This document shows positions 49,095-62,690 of a stretch of DNA of 64,000 nt, in pieces (the stretch's first letter is position 1; each line of letters opens with the position of its first letter). A program made the position numbers and the translations under genes. Below the pieces are notes generated by a model, which was not told the DNA's origin, searched no databases, and saw nothing but the letters and a program-made list of their open reading frames with translations. The DNA is taken from the NCBI GenBank assembly GCA_037833965.1, contig AP031353.1, positions 16,060,501 to 16,124,500 on the forward strand, in the 5' to 3' direction. Source of the DNA: Marchantia polymorpha subsp. ruderalis (lineage: Eukaryota > Streptophyta > Marchantiopsida > Marchantiales > Marchantiaceae).

Positions 49095-52000
49095 AGCGCT
49101 TTCCGATATGAAGACGCTGATACCCACTGTCATAGAATGATGAGAAGGGACGGGATGAAAATCAAGAGCTTCACTTCCAAGTCTCGATGAGTTTGGTCTG
49201 CTGTGGAGCTGTATCCACTACCCACTGTGACATACAAGGGCATACACCTCATCCGTTCATCTTGCGGCACTGCATGAGCACACGGTCCCGAGTCCCATTG
49301 TCCTCTTATTGTTTCCAAGATTCAAAAGTCTCTTCGTCAATGTCAGACTCACAAGTCCTACGGCATGTGGGTCATGGTCCAGGAATGGAAGGGATTGAAA
49401 GAAGAGATGTAGACAGGCCCTGTCGTTTCCACTTTGTAGAAACAAGGAGGTCGCCACGCACTACGGATTGGGAACGCACTTCTGGTAGTGCCTCAGACTC
49501 ATGACCTTGAACGATTCATAACCCTTGTCTGGAAGTTGTAGATTAGATTGCAGCTGACTGAACGAGCAACTTCCGAAATAATGGCCAGAAGCAGACGCGG
49601 TGCTGTATGTGCAAGTAGAATCAAGAAGACTGACACCCTCCTACAGTTGCTTGTAGATCGATGAGTACACTGTCAGCTTCACGTGTCGGACTTCTGGTCA
49701 TCCGGTAGACAGTGGACCAAATACTGATGCACAAGTTTGCTTGATCCTTTCGTTGATAGGCAAGCAAAGGTCGGTAATCAGAAGATACTCTAACAATTTG
49801 TTCGTCAACAACGGAACAACAATGGAACACAACAGAGCAAGCGTGAAGCTAGTCTCGTGGTGTCTTCTTCCCCGGCGCTTGACATTTCGGCATACCCTAA
49901 GGCCATGTGCTTCTAGACTGAACGCAGAAGGGGGATGCATCGGTCATCAATCTGCGCGACCCCTAGAGGTGCGAGTTGGTTCTCTTTACGCACGCGCAAG
50001 GGCCTGCGGAACTTCGGCGTTCCGGTGCGAAAGATCCAGCGAGATCTTTGTCCAAACGCCAGAAATATTGCGCGGATTGAAAAAAATAATGGATCCATGT
50101 GTCCATCGATCACGTTCTACTCCTCACGCACATGGCTTCTCGAGAGAAACACGACGTGGATTGCTTTTCTTTCAGGTGTACGAGGGACAGACCTGCTGAT
50201 CCACGAGGCCTAAAGGCCAAACTCCATTTGCAGGTCAGACAATCTAGCTGAGAAAGCAGGGCACGACGAATGGGCACTGGCCCAGAACCCCGTCCTCTTT
50301 CCGACAGTCGTCTTCCTTTCGCCTCCCGGTAACTCGCAGCGGTCGAACGCCCTTCCTCCTGGACCTGGATGCCACCCGATCGCCTCTCATCGATCTCGCC
50401 GCCCCGCTCCTTCAACGAGAGCCACGACTTCAAATATGCCGCCGCGCTCCCTGCCTTCCGCCCGCGGACCCAAATTTGACCGTGCCGTAGCCGCGCAGCC
50501 GCGGTATCTCGTGCTATACGGTACTCGGTTTGAAAACTCCCTGGAATAAAACTCCTTTCAAAAATTCCGATTTCCAAACCTGCTTCGCGTTGCGAAGCCT
50601 GAAAACCACCGGAGGAACGTTGTAGAGTTTGACATCGAACGGGCTGCGTTACAACGGGCTCTTAACAAGGAAATCACTCGGCCTCGTCTGCATTGCGATG
50701 CTCGATTAACTATAGGTCGGTCAAGAGCCATTCACAACCGTGCACGAAGGGGTTCAGTAACTCTCAGCCTCGTATGTCGACATTATATGTCATTCAGCTC
50801 AAAAGAAATAGAAATGCGATGAGGACGTCTAAATGCACAATGGTAAACAATTAGGCTGGATCTCTGCGCGTGGTAATGTTACTTCCTGCGAGCCCGGAGC
50901 TTGGCATCTTCATCTTCGACATCGATGCCATCGCCCACAATGGTTATCTTCCTTTCTGTTTTCTCCAGCCGTGTGTATCGGGTGTTGCAATACCACTCGT
51001 CATGGTCTTGGATGATGGTCATCGTAGTCAAGGAACCGGCGCTCGATCGGGGGACCACCGTAGAGCAAGGAGCGACAAAGTGCTGCTGGTGTCATACAGA
51101 GCAACAATGTTACGAAGTACCGCGAGTGTCTAGAAGTTCTCTACCCTCGAGGTGGTCCGGGTAAATGCTCCGGGTCTCTGATCCCCAAAAGGCCTGGCCT
51201 GGCCTGCCTTTCAGCACCTCTCCGTGCTCGACACGATCAAACTGTCCGTTGTGGTTGGCTGATTGACTTGAATCGCCGCTCGCTGGAAGCCACTACAGAT
51301 CTGGTCAGTAGTAAAGTTGTATGATTGCCAGCGGCACGTACGTATATTACTCTGCCCGGAATTATCTCGAACGTACCAGGAACGTTGGGCATCAAAATCG
51401 CCCGATTCTCGCGTCAGTCACTTCGAGCCTTTACATGAGAGAGTAGTCCATTGTCCAGGTTCCCGCCACACTTGCTTTCTCCCGCTGTCAGTGTTACCTC
51501 GTTGTTTTAAGGTTTTCCCGATTTCACGTCCGTAAAGCTTGTGAAACTACGACAACTGCAGAAGCAGCCAATGAACGGCGCGTTGCTGCACCCATGGCGT
51601 CCGAATCTGCTCCTGTGAAAGGGCCTTTGTGTGGTCTCCAAGCCACTTTGCAAGGTCAATGTAGGCTAGATCATTCGTCACTGATTAGATGTGGTCGAAA
51701 AGATCAATCGGGAAAAGGCTCCGGGACGAGATATTTCTCTCATGCCGTGAGATAGAGGTAAATTGTCTCCACTTTTCTATTTTCTCTCGTTCTCGTTCTT
51801 CTACTCTTCTGGAGTCCGGGGGCACAATTGGTCAAGTGGAAGGTCCAGCTTTGGAATTACAGCGTGAAACATGAACGCGCCTGGCAGGCTTTGCGAGGCC
51901 CTTGGAACCGGTCGTTGAACTTGGATACGGTATGATGGGCATTGTGCACAGACGAGCTTTCACCAGGTGGGAAGAAGACTCTTGGTGTGTCTCTTTGCCC

Positions 52001-52630
52001 GCACCTGCGGGTGTCAGATAATCACACTTCTTGCGGCCTAAATCTTCCTCAGTAACGCGCAAAAGCTGTTACTACCATAGTATTCGAAAAAGTCGCTGTA
52101 ATATCAGTTACTTCACGTTCTAGTCCTTGTTACGACAGAAACTGACATTCCTTTTGCCCAAAACTCGGGGAATCCACTCTAGTTTGATGGATTGTTGTTT
52201 GTTGGAAGGGCCCTCTTGCCTCTATCAATCTAAAACTGATACTGGGGAGGCTCATTTGAGATTCTGCATCGGGCCCGCAGCCTGTGTTCGTAATTTGCAA
52301 CCGCTGTACGCCGAGCATATGGACTATCAGATGCAACTAATGACCGCTTTTTCTCATCTACGCACGTCGTTTGTCGTCTTCCTCCCTTCTTTTAGTCCGG
52401 GGAGCATCCGAGAGATACCATCACATCAAGTCATAGCACACGATGGAGAAAATTCAGACATTCGAAAAGCAGTATTATTCAATAAAAAGTATGGACTGTC
52501 AATTTCCGAGCATCTTCAACTTGATGTTTACCTCCAGGTTAGAATTCTCATTTTTATGCAAGAAATGGAGTGTCTGATTTTGACCAGAGTTCGCAAAATA
52601 GTTTATTATGCAGTTGAAAAAATATGATAC
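49095..52630. other. Moderate-GC intergenic sequence with unassigned open frames
   Basis: Composition is richer in GC than the flanks. Open frames of 60-166 codons occur on both strands; the longest are 49741-50199 (plus), 50110-50577 (minus) and 52127-52627 (plus, 166 codons). None shows a domain I recognise. The very GC-rich part at 50,280-50,520 resembles promoter or leader DNA. A lineage-specific or non-coding transcript is possible, but I cannot support one. Confidence 0.35.
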
Positions 52631-55600
52631 CCTCCATGTTCGTGGAACGTTCTTGCCACTATACAAACGAATCTGTCAAGCTCTACAAAAATCATTGTGC
52701 CCAGCAACTGGGAAGAACCTTAAACACCATCTACACCAGTATGAATCATAAGGTTTGAACATCGATCGTCTCCATCCATCATCACAATCTAATCTAGTGC
52801 CGAATTCGCTTCTTCTCTCCAACCCTGCCCTGGGGAAAATGGACAATTTCTAGGTCACAACGATATTTTACACATTTTCGAGTTGACCCTGGACAGTCAG
52901 CCTGCTCGTTTTCTCGCCGAACTACCAAAACCTGAAGACTGATCAATGATTATCATGTAAACAATCAATTATAATCATATTGTGGAGATATATAATGTCA
53001 GAAGAGAGAGATTTCGATGCATACTGCCTCATTTGGGTGAGCACCACGTGATTGGAAGAATCAGTGGTAATGCTTATCTTACGTGGAAAGGTGATACTCT
53101 GGGTCTAGCACGATATTAGGATAGATCTCGGTGCTAGGCTAGGATCACAGGTCTAATCGCCTTTCACCTTCATCAGAAATCTTCTGTTCCTCAATCATCT
53201 CCGGGACGATGTCACGGCTGTAATATTTTAACCAAATCAGCGTCACACATTCCAACTACCTCGTACAAGTTACTTGTAAAGCTTTGTCCTGAAAGACCAT
53301 GGATTGTGCGCTGAAATCATGAGGGTTTCATTTACAGACGCGTGTTACAGTACAGCATTCTTCAACGCTCGAATCGTTAGTCTACGGTTCGCTAAAGCTA
53401 ACAATGTGATGCTGAAATTAGATGCTCAGTAATGTGTTTGACTCTGCATTCCCGACATTCATTCACCAACATTGTTCCGTGTATTTCGAGAGATCGGAAG
53501 TCGACGAGACCTCTGATGGAAATGGTCAAGGAAGTTGACTTGCCTTCGCACTGAACAATAGTTTCATTTTCAGCGTCTTAAGGTCAGCTCGCGCCGGCTT
53601 CTGGTAGAAGAATGACAGGCTTCCTTCTGGTGTTGACGAAAGATTATGAAGAACGTGTCAAATGACGGTGAGCATGTTTGAGGACAAAAACGCAGCCCCC
53701 TCGTTGACATAGACAACGTCCCGCTTTTTTGGGTCCCGTGTTTTCTCCAAGGGATCGTCCGAGGACCAAGTTCGACAACATGTTTGTTGCATCGTACGTC
53801 GTCGTCGCCACTTGGAAACTCCACCTCCTGCAACCTTTTGTGACTAGTGCATCGCCAGGGTTAAGGATGGGCTGGATGACGTTCGTTGTGGCAATTTACA
53901 TTCTCCCAACAAACAAGCGTGAGAGCTTCGTGAAGAATGATCATGCCATCGTCAACATAAACAACAACTGACGTCTTCGAGCATTTCTTCCTCATATTGC
54001 GGGGCTAAACTGTTCTCTCTGCTCAGGGCAAAGAGTCCGGGACGTTTTATTCCCTTCCAGAAAAAGAAAGCAGCAGGAGACTTTATTCGGACTCAGAAAG
54101 AAGCTTTACGCTGGTGATATTCAAGTTGACGGGTGCGCAAATATGTATTTCCAATAAAGCCATGCAACAGGCGTGTTCTCCTTCCATTATTTCTTGTGCC
54201 GGCTTTTTAAGGTTTTCCATCAAAAGCCGTGCTTAAGGAAAGCCTCCTCGCCAGTCAAAGACAAATTTAAACTCAGTATAACGCGAAATTCGTACCATCG
54301 AAATCGAGACCCCACTAGCCAAAACAATTTCTTATCAAGATGATTCCTTTTGATTATCAATAAATATAGTGAACTCGAATGATCCAACAGCAAATCGATT
54401 GTATGGATTCTGAAAGATATCATAGAATTTAGAAAAAAGTCGTTGATCGGCTGTGAGACAGGAAGAGCACAACTAGACTTTCATATTGTCAGATGTAGAT
54501 TTTAGTTTACTGATCCTGATTGTATCCATATTAATCGCTTTAAGGATAATGTCGTTTACTTGTACACTAATGGCTCTTGCACCGGGAATTGATTCAATGT
54601 TGAACCACTTGAGTACCACTAAGGTATTGACCATCTGATTTCGTTTCCTGAGGTTGCCGTCCTCTCTGTTTCCTGTACGGTGGCATGGAGATACTCCACC
54701 ATCTCGTTCAGGTAGGCGGGGCTCATCAGTTCGTGGGCAACATACCCAGCAATCTCGGAATTGCCTTTATACATGCAACCGCACTGTGGAAGATTTCAGG
54801 CAAAAGATGGGAGGCTGCAACCAGAACTTTGACTTTTGCCTGTTAATGTGACAAGGAATATGTTATTTATCATTCTCGTAGATTGTCTCGACCAGCTTCG
54901 GGTCACAAGATATTGCACAGTGGAGAATGTAGGTAGATATTTTGATAAAGATAGATGTGGAAATCTATCAATACCTCTAATTTGACATCAGCGTGCGGGT
55001 GGACTTAGCAGTACCACAACTAGAACCACCAGCCACTCTGATAACCTTTTCGACATTCACTAGGCATGAGAAAATCCTCACCAACATACTGGAAATGTTT
55101 TTATTTCTTCATTTTACCAAAGGTTATCAAAATATGGAAATACACATCACAGCCTTCGGATACGGTATCGACCAAAATAATTTTCGAGCATTATAACCGC
55201 ATCGCCTTTCCTTCCCTTGGTGATAGAAACGAATGGAGCAAATTCGCTGTCAGTTTGATATTCGGTTTGGATGACAGCACCGACGACATGCTGCCAACTG
55301 CAAAGACTTTGGGAATCAACATCCCAAAAGAACTGATAGATTTGGTCCGAGACGACGGTGCGGCACCTACTATGTGTATGGTCATTCGATACCAAGATCT
55401 AACAAAGACATAGACAATTGATGGAGGATGCTAAATTGCCGTACGCGACTAATAGTCAAAGCTCCAAATCCTCAGACAGCGTCAAACTGTAGCATTGATC
55501 CGTGCATATGGAAGTTAAATCTTTCTCCCGTGATTTAGCGAAGGCAATAACTTGTATCTTCAGACTGGAGTGACCTCATTATTGAGCAAAGCGGAATCCT

Positions 55601-56666
55601 CAGATGTGGTTTAAACATTTTCTCTTAACTTCATTCAGATTTGACGGGTTTTAAGAGGAATTAATCGCTTCCCAGATTCGTGGCGACCTCATCACATTGA
55701 GTTGAAGTTGCCTCTAATAATGACACCCGAAGAAGGAGTTAGCGCATAAGCTGAAACGTTAGGCAGATCTACCAAAACAACTGATTCATATAATATCATA
55801 AAACTTCCAATGTTTAGCTTTAGAGTCCAGAGTTTGAGTTCTAATCTGAATAGGTACTGACCTATCTAGCCTTCAAATATAAAGGGAAAATAATAACAGG
55901 TGAGAAAATTTGGTAAGTTTATCTCTGTAATTGATATGTGGTAAACATACATATAAATTACATATGTCATAGAATGTAGCGACAAATATTTAAGTGGTCC
56001 AGATATCAAAATGCATATCCCAAGAAAGGAAGTGAAAAATGTTCGGTTAAGAATCTTTGGTAGCTCCATCCATCAAGGACACGAATCAACGATAGGAATC
56101 ATTTTTGGCCCTTTTTGGGATTGGTCGACAGGGTAAGAAAAATCATCCTAGATATATGATGAGTTTTCATGAACCTTCTAAAATGGTGATTGTAATGGTG
56201 TATCTGTGGTGATCATAAGCCCGGATGCAAAATCGCTTATATCTTTATGTATTTCTTCTTGCATTTACTGATTTTGCTGCCGGTCCAACATGTCTACATG
56301 CCTTGTTATACTTGATTTCTTTCATTACCTTCGTCCGAGTTTGTTGAATTTCGTAGGTATGTGCCTTAAGACCTCCATCCTTAGCTCTTCTTCCCTGCAA
56401 CTGCTATTTCTTCTAAACATGAAGTAACTATGTAAATCTTGAGAAATTTTTATGTGAATCATCAACATATTCCTTCTTCTATGACATTGTTTTTTATGAC
56501 CATGGATATTTTCACTTGTGAATGATTCAGAAATCACAATTTTCAACTGAATAATCAACGTTGGTTATTTCAAACATGTATGGACCTGACAACACCATCA
56601 AGATACAACAAAAATACTTCCAATTCTTAATATCGTATATCGGATCTATTTTATTATCAAATAATA
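52631..56666. other. Intergenic sequence, no recognised gene
   Basis: Short open frames only. At 55.07-55.41 kb both strands are open for 80-115 codons with mixed composition, but neither translation matches a family I know. No RNA gene or repeat array is seen. Confidence 0.35.
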
Positions 56667-56734
56667 TTATAATCCATCCAACAGTTAGATGGATTATAAC
56701 TTTGATGCAGTTACATTCTTACTGCATCAAAGTT
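56667..56734. repeat. Two adjoining perfect hairpins
   Basis: Hairpin 1: 56667-56678 (TTATAATCCATC) pairs with 56688-56699 around a 9-nt loop. Hairpin 2: 56698-56711 (AACTTTGATGCAGT) pairs with 56721-56734 around another 9-nt loop. The two share two bases, so they form an almost continuous double-stem structure. Confidence 0.88.
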
Positions 56735-59275
56735 GGAGCAATTTATTTTATCAGTATTTTACTGAAGTGACAAAGAAGGCTAAAGGGAATGAATGTCAAG
56801 CACAAAACGCCTTAAGTAAACCAGGAGAAATAACATACCATGGTTAAAGGGGAAGCATGCTGGTCGCTGCGTGTCGAGATGTGGAAGCAGCAAGACATGC
56901 GCTGATGTTGGAAACAGCTCATTAGCTGTAAACATGATCTCCCAGTGAAAGTCTGGAAGTTAGAATTTAAAGATGGTTGTTCTTCCTCGTCAGTGAAGAG
57001 AGAGAAAGGGGTAACCTGCGAAGCTTATCTTCCTTGAACAGCGAAACCCTCGCGCCGTGCGATGAGATGCGAAGAAACTCCTGCCAATCGTCAACGGCAT
57101 ATTTCGAACAAGATTCGAACGTGTGAGGTGCGAAGCGACATGAATCGAAACTTTCTTCGAAGCGGGGTAGGAGTGGACTTAAAATCATCGGAACCAAGTA
57201 AAGGGAGCATGTATGACACCAAAGGGGTAAAGACTTGAATCACAATAAATCGCTCAAACCAACCGGGACGAGAATCTTTGCTTTCTTTTGTTTTATCCCA
57301 GACTCCCATTTAATGAAGAAAGTGCTCACAGCAAACCATTGTCAAAATCTTTTAATAGCCGCCGACCTCCTTCACTAAACCAACCTACCCCACTTGCTAC
57401 ATCTTCAGCTTATGTAATTTCCATCCTCGCTCATGTACAGATAATCACCAAAGTGAGCTGTATTACAGAGCATTGACTTATCCAACATACAACAATCAGA
57501 GGAGCGTAAGGGGCATCGTGGATATTTATCATATTGTCTCACGCTCACCGCAGTTTGCTCGAGTTCAACTCTATGGTTCAGGTCATGAAGTTTCGACCTC
57601 TTTGCAGGTACACTATTTCTTTCATGCGTTGATCAAGATACAGGTTCACACGTACAAGGAGGCTCCCAGTATGCATGATGAGATGTCATGTATTTGGACT
57701 GGCCCCATGTTACCCGTTTTGTTTCATCCCTGTACGACTAGATGGGGTCGTCCCATCCTTTTTGCTTTATTACTCGGTGACCCTTGACGATGTCATGTAC
57801 AGAGGCTATGGTTTTCTGAGCCCAGTTCTGCCAATCACACATACACTGTACAGTGCTGCACCTCATATTTGGTTTCTTGTGTATTGTACGGAATAAGTGG
57901 AACCATACAGTTCTGCCACCTGCAAGAAATAAATACATGAGGATGATGATGCCTCTGTTACAAATGCTTTTACAAACTGCGGTTCCGGTGTCGCTTGATG
58001 TTTATATTGCTGGTGACAGTAGAATTTGCAGATTATTTCTTTTTCTAAGCAAGCCGACATCGCCAATACTTCACTCGAGTATGCGGCCCTCGGTTCAACT
58101 ATTGGCCGTTCCAGAACCCCAAATCTGAACATCTTGTCAAAGCATCGGTCAAAAAGGTTGCTTGCAGATTCACTAATTATGCGATAGAAACCAGTTCAAA
58201 TTCTCATTTCAGTCTAATACGTTATACTACATGTGTAATGATTAGATCTAAATTCAAATCAGAGAACAGGTTGTCAACAACGTTCACATTGCACAAGGGT
58301 ATGTCGGTTTGTATTGCGTTTGATACGCAGAAATGCATCTACATGAGAAGTCTCATACTTGTCATTTCCCTGGACCTGTAACGCTGACAGTGAACAGCCG
58401 TAAATGAATGTTTGATGTCAAGAAACATCCATCTCAAGTTTTTGCAGCAGGCTACAGTACTATGAGCATGATCATGACCCACTGATTAAGAAAACTGGAT
58501 TCATAAAGTGATTGAGGTCGCAAGAAAAAATGTACCTTTCTATGGGAACTAGGTTGAACGCCTCGATATAATCCATATATCGAGGAACATTAACATTTAT
58601 GCTTTACACCAATCTTTTCATAATGAACTATGAGGATGATATAACATCGAAAATAGTGAAACGACTTCCTTATAATGGAACGAGCATTAGAATGTTTTGG
58701 TCACATAACTACGTTGTGAACATATACTAACACACAACTAAACGTAATCACTAACATTCCTTGGGAGTAATCTGGAAGACTGTAAGTTACCAACACTTTG
58801 AATAGGAGGAGAGTTGAGTGTTAATAGATCGAGGGATTCTTTTGATGGCATAAAAACTCCGCAAACTCAAGGGAATGTTCAAAGAATGAAGGGGGTCTCG
58901 TATCACAAATATCCCTAGCCGTCTAGAGCAAGTTCAACTCTCCTGTAGAATAGTGCTACTCGATTATGTGATGATTAGGTGCATCCATTTCTGATTGTGG
59001 TGTAAAACCGCTTGACGACTATGTGATTAATGTTGTTATACTGCACTGTAACCTGCAAAATACTTGACTAGAGTCCATCCAATGCGGGTGAGCGTATTCA
59101 TTCATCGTCTAGATTCTGCCCAGGCTAGTGTGATGATTTTCTCGACCGAGACCTTGCTACAGAGAAGCCATTATATGCGTATAGCCTCTATTATAGCGCA
59201 CTGCACCATAAACCAAAACAATGTGTATGTTTAGACGGTTTTATTTGACACAATCATTCTACTGTTGCGTAAAGA
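56735..59275. other. Intergenic sequence, no recognised gene
   Basis: No domain-bearing frame is seen. A 10-bp-arm hairpin lies at 58561-58585 (CCTCGATATA, 5-nt spacer). Several open frames near 57.1-58.1 kb overlap on opposite strands and look incidental. Confidence 0.35.
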
Positions 59276-59309
59276 GACCTCTCGAAATCTGTCCAGATTT
59301 CGAGAGGTC
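59276..59309. repeat. Perfect 16-bp-arm hairpin with 2-nt loop
   Basis: Bases 59276-59291 (GACCTCTCGAAATCTG) are the exact reverse complement of 59294-59309. The two central bases are TC. This is close to a pure palindrome and would extrude as a cruciform. Confidence 0.9.
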
Positions 59310-60176
59310 CCATAATTTTCATTGAGATACGTTCATTCTCTGCATTGCAACTTCCAGTATTTTATCCTACATCTACTGTATCTTGTTCGTCTAAAACCTT
59401 AAAAATTGCAGTATGAAAGTCCACAAGAAATTGCCTGCCACTATTACCTGGTGAAACAATTATACTTTTTCGCCATTTGAATGACCCCGATTGAAGAGAA
59501 GGTCCGTTTGTGAACTGGAGGATTGGAGTCAGACTAACCATTTGGAGGCCTCAAGCCGGCCATCCACGTTCGCTGTAACCACGTGTCCACCGCACATGAA
59601 AAGACGAGAGCCGGTCAAAAGCAACGGCATAACCGGAAGTGAAAAAAGGTCTCATTACTTGCCGGAGAACCCCGTTGCATGGGAAACCGAGCCCTTCAAA
59701 CAAGGTTCCTGCGCAACTTCCATAACTCCATTCACATACATTGGGTTCCACCTCCGTCACGCTGACCTCATCCCCCGATTACCGTCAACATTACTTTGAT
59801 TGGTGCAAACCTTCCTTCAGCCTTGTCATCTCTCCACCTGGCGACCCTTTACTCTTATACCTGGAGTTAGCGTAAGCTCTCTCTCCGGTACTCCAGTATA
59901 TTCAATCAATTTAAGGTGCCCGGAGTTGCCCGCTACCTTCGGGTAGCGGCCAAATGATCTCATTTCTCTTCATCACCGCCCCCGTTGTACGCCCTCATCT
60001 CGCAGCAGCAGAACCCTCCCCCGCACGCTTTTCTTCATCTCGATCCATGTCCTTTTCTACCAAGTATGAGGTAGGCTAAACTTTGACCTATATGGGTATA
60101 CTGCGGTTCCTGTCCTCTGAATATTGTCAATTTTCTTCTTATTGTCCCTTCTCGTCTTCTGTGTTATAGGTCTAAC

Positions 60177-60521
60177 CTGCATTGCAACCAACGGCTGAGC
60201 ATACAACATCGAGAGAGAACAGTAGGTGTACACGAGGTAATACTTGTAGTGGAAACCGTCATATTTTGGTGTAACTTGGAGTTTGGAAAGGTCCACGCGT
60301 TGAAAGATTTCATAATGGACGAAAGATACGTGCGGAGTGTCTCGGTGGTATTGGTCGCGGGAAATGACGTGGGCCACCAGCGTGGCGTCGCATGGGGCGA
60401 GTGGCAAAAGCAGAGTGTATTCTGATGATGGTACAGTACAAGATACGGAACGAGGAGGAATGCTTGGTACGAAATGGGACCCACCACAGCACCAATAAAT
60501 TTTGGCGCCAGTGAGAGAGCT
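60177..60521 (-). CDS. Possible exon of an unrecognised protein
   Basis: This minus frame is open for 115 codons, from just after a TGA at 60522-60524 to a GT donor (GTTAGA) following CAG at 60177. The translation has protein-like composition, with IYWCCGGSHFVP, EYTLLLPLAPCDATLV and VTPKYDGFHYKYYLVYTY. I recognise no family. A further open stretch in the same strand direction lies at about 59.85-59.93 kb (SFGRYPKVAGNSGHLKLIEY) and might be a following exon. Against it, the plus strand and the other minus frame are also open here, so the coding frame is not certain. No start codon or splice acceptor has been fixed. Confidence 0.22.
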
Positions 60522-60540
60522 TCACATCTCTCGGACATTC

Positions 60541-61571
60541 ACTTTAGCCGGTGGACGAAGATCTGAATGAATTCTGGACAAACGTCAGGAGTACAGTCAG
60601 AGGGAATTATCCTTGCAGTAAATTATTCAAATGTTCGTTCACTCATATACTGTACAGTATATACTTTTGGAACAAGGAAACGGCGCTGAATGATGAGTAA
60701 CTTTTGACCAATCAACTTTGGATCGCATGAGAATAATTGTGGGCAATTATTGATTTTGCTCCTTGCGGTCGTGAGATGTGGGGGTACTGGTCGCACTTCC
60801 TCAAATTCTGTTTATAATTTTTCTTCCTCTAATGCTTTCGCTTCAACTCTGTGAAAAAAACACATCTTTCAACAATCGATAATAATATAACTAGGGAACA
60901 ACATTATGATAAAAAAGTTGAGTACAAGAAACCCTTCGCAAGGTTAGGCAGAACAACCACAATAGGGAGATCCAAAAACACCGTCTTGCATCGATTTGTC
61001 ATCTTTCAATCAACATAATGCACTAGGAGTAATTGATAGATTGGCGCGTTCACAACCATCATGAACTCGTAGAAGGTCGCACACAGCAGCTAGTGAGTCT
61101 CAACGTCCATAGGTGCCAAGTGGCATGTAAAGCATACGCAAAGATATATGGAGAGTGCATACCAACCATTGGCTCCCTTTTGCATACGATATATGAGGAG
61201 TACCCCAATGTCAAGCAACCTATCAATACGTGCACACACGAAGATTCGCTAGGTACTCTTCACAAATAATGTGATGCCAAGTTGTTTACAAGTCGAATGC
61301 AACGATCTAGGGTGACAAGGAGAACGTTGAGACTAGTGACAATGAATGCTGTGCAAGTAGCACTAGATTGGACAAGCCGCACAGGAAACAACGGTGAGAC
61401 CCCGTAAAGCCAAAGAAGCACAAAACATATGAGAGATCTAACCAAGTCTTACATGATCATGCCACTAAATCCCAAGCGGAATCGCAATGAGAAATTAGAA
61501 AATTGCATCTAATAGATCCAAACTGTCATTTTCAAACAGCTTTGCATACAGTTGTAGAGAGACTGTAGAAA
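60541..61571. other. Intergenic sequence, no recognised gene
   Basis: Short open frames only (for example 61033-61269, plus) with no known domain. Confidence 0.35.
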
Positions 61572-61606
61572 CATACTGCTTGTATTCCATTATTACAAGC
61601 AGTATG
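61572..61606. repeat. Perfect 13-bp-arm hairpin
   Basis: Bases 61572-61584 (CATACTGCTTGTA) pair exactly with 61594-61606 across a 9-nt loop. It lies at the edge of an AT-rich tract. Confidence 0.88.
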
Positions 61607-61649
61607 CCCTCAGTCTAAATCAACGATGGTATTCAAATTTTCGACCATT

Positions 61650-62690
61650 ATGTATTTGCTCACTCTTCGAAGAATAATGTTAACCAACATTGATATCCTC
61701 GGTTAAAAAATTTAATTTATCTTTCTAAAAGGAAATTCCTGGAATAATATCCTTATCTTGCACTGAATCACATCTGTTATCGCACCTCTATAAAAAAAAT
61801 TCAATTTTGTGTTGAAATTTTTATACTGAGTCTTGCAATTCTTCTTGTTTCAAGAGACAAATCACTGTTTGAAAAGAATTGATTGTGAATCTTCATATTT
61901 TGACCATATTTTTCAAATTTAATATTTTTTTAAAAAAATTGGTTTTTTTTTCAGATGTCAGTATACGTATAGAAACAGTGTGTGAGGATATATTCTGTAT
62001 GTCTTTTGCAAAGTTACTGGTTTTTTGGAAAAAACACTAATTTGGTGGACAAGAAAAAACTTTGAATTGATCTTTTTTGGTAAAGTAAGTATTAAATATC
62101 TCACGTCTAATTTATTATATAACAACCTATTTTTATTAAAATATTTCTTTCTTATTTAATTTTAAAAAAATCATATATAATAAATGTTTCAATAAATTTC
62201 TATTATAATAAATATGAAAAAATAGTTTTGAAAATCTTTTAAAAATATTTAACATTTATTATTATCATTATTTAATTTCTGATTATAAATTTATGGAGTT
62301 TTTAATCGAAATCAAAACTTCAATAATCGTATTTTTTTTATGGAAGCAGAACAAAATCAAATATTGTTAAAACCTTAGAAGTTAAGTTTTTGATGTGTTG
62401 CAATCTCTCCGGTCTAAAATTTAATACGTCTATCATAAAATTATGAATACAAATATCAATTAAAATTATGAATACAATATGAATAAATTTTAGAATCTCA
62501 AATAAGAAGTATAATATTAATATGTCTTATGATATATATTATTCATGATTATGAACGTTATTTTTAGAAAAAATTATTGTATTGTTAGAAAATTAATTTC
62601 TTGAGAAAGGGTAATTGTGTTTTTTAAATCAAAAGAAAAATAATTATTGCAAGGAGCTTAACACATAATTTTTTTTCAATATAGGTAAAT
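61650..62690. other. AT-rich tract without genes
   Basis: Long A and T runs dominate, in composition like 10.2-13.9 kb and 40.6-41.1 kb. No coding or RNA signal is seen. Confidence 0.5.
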
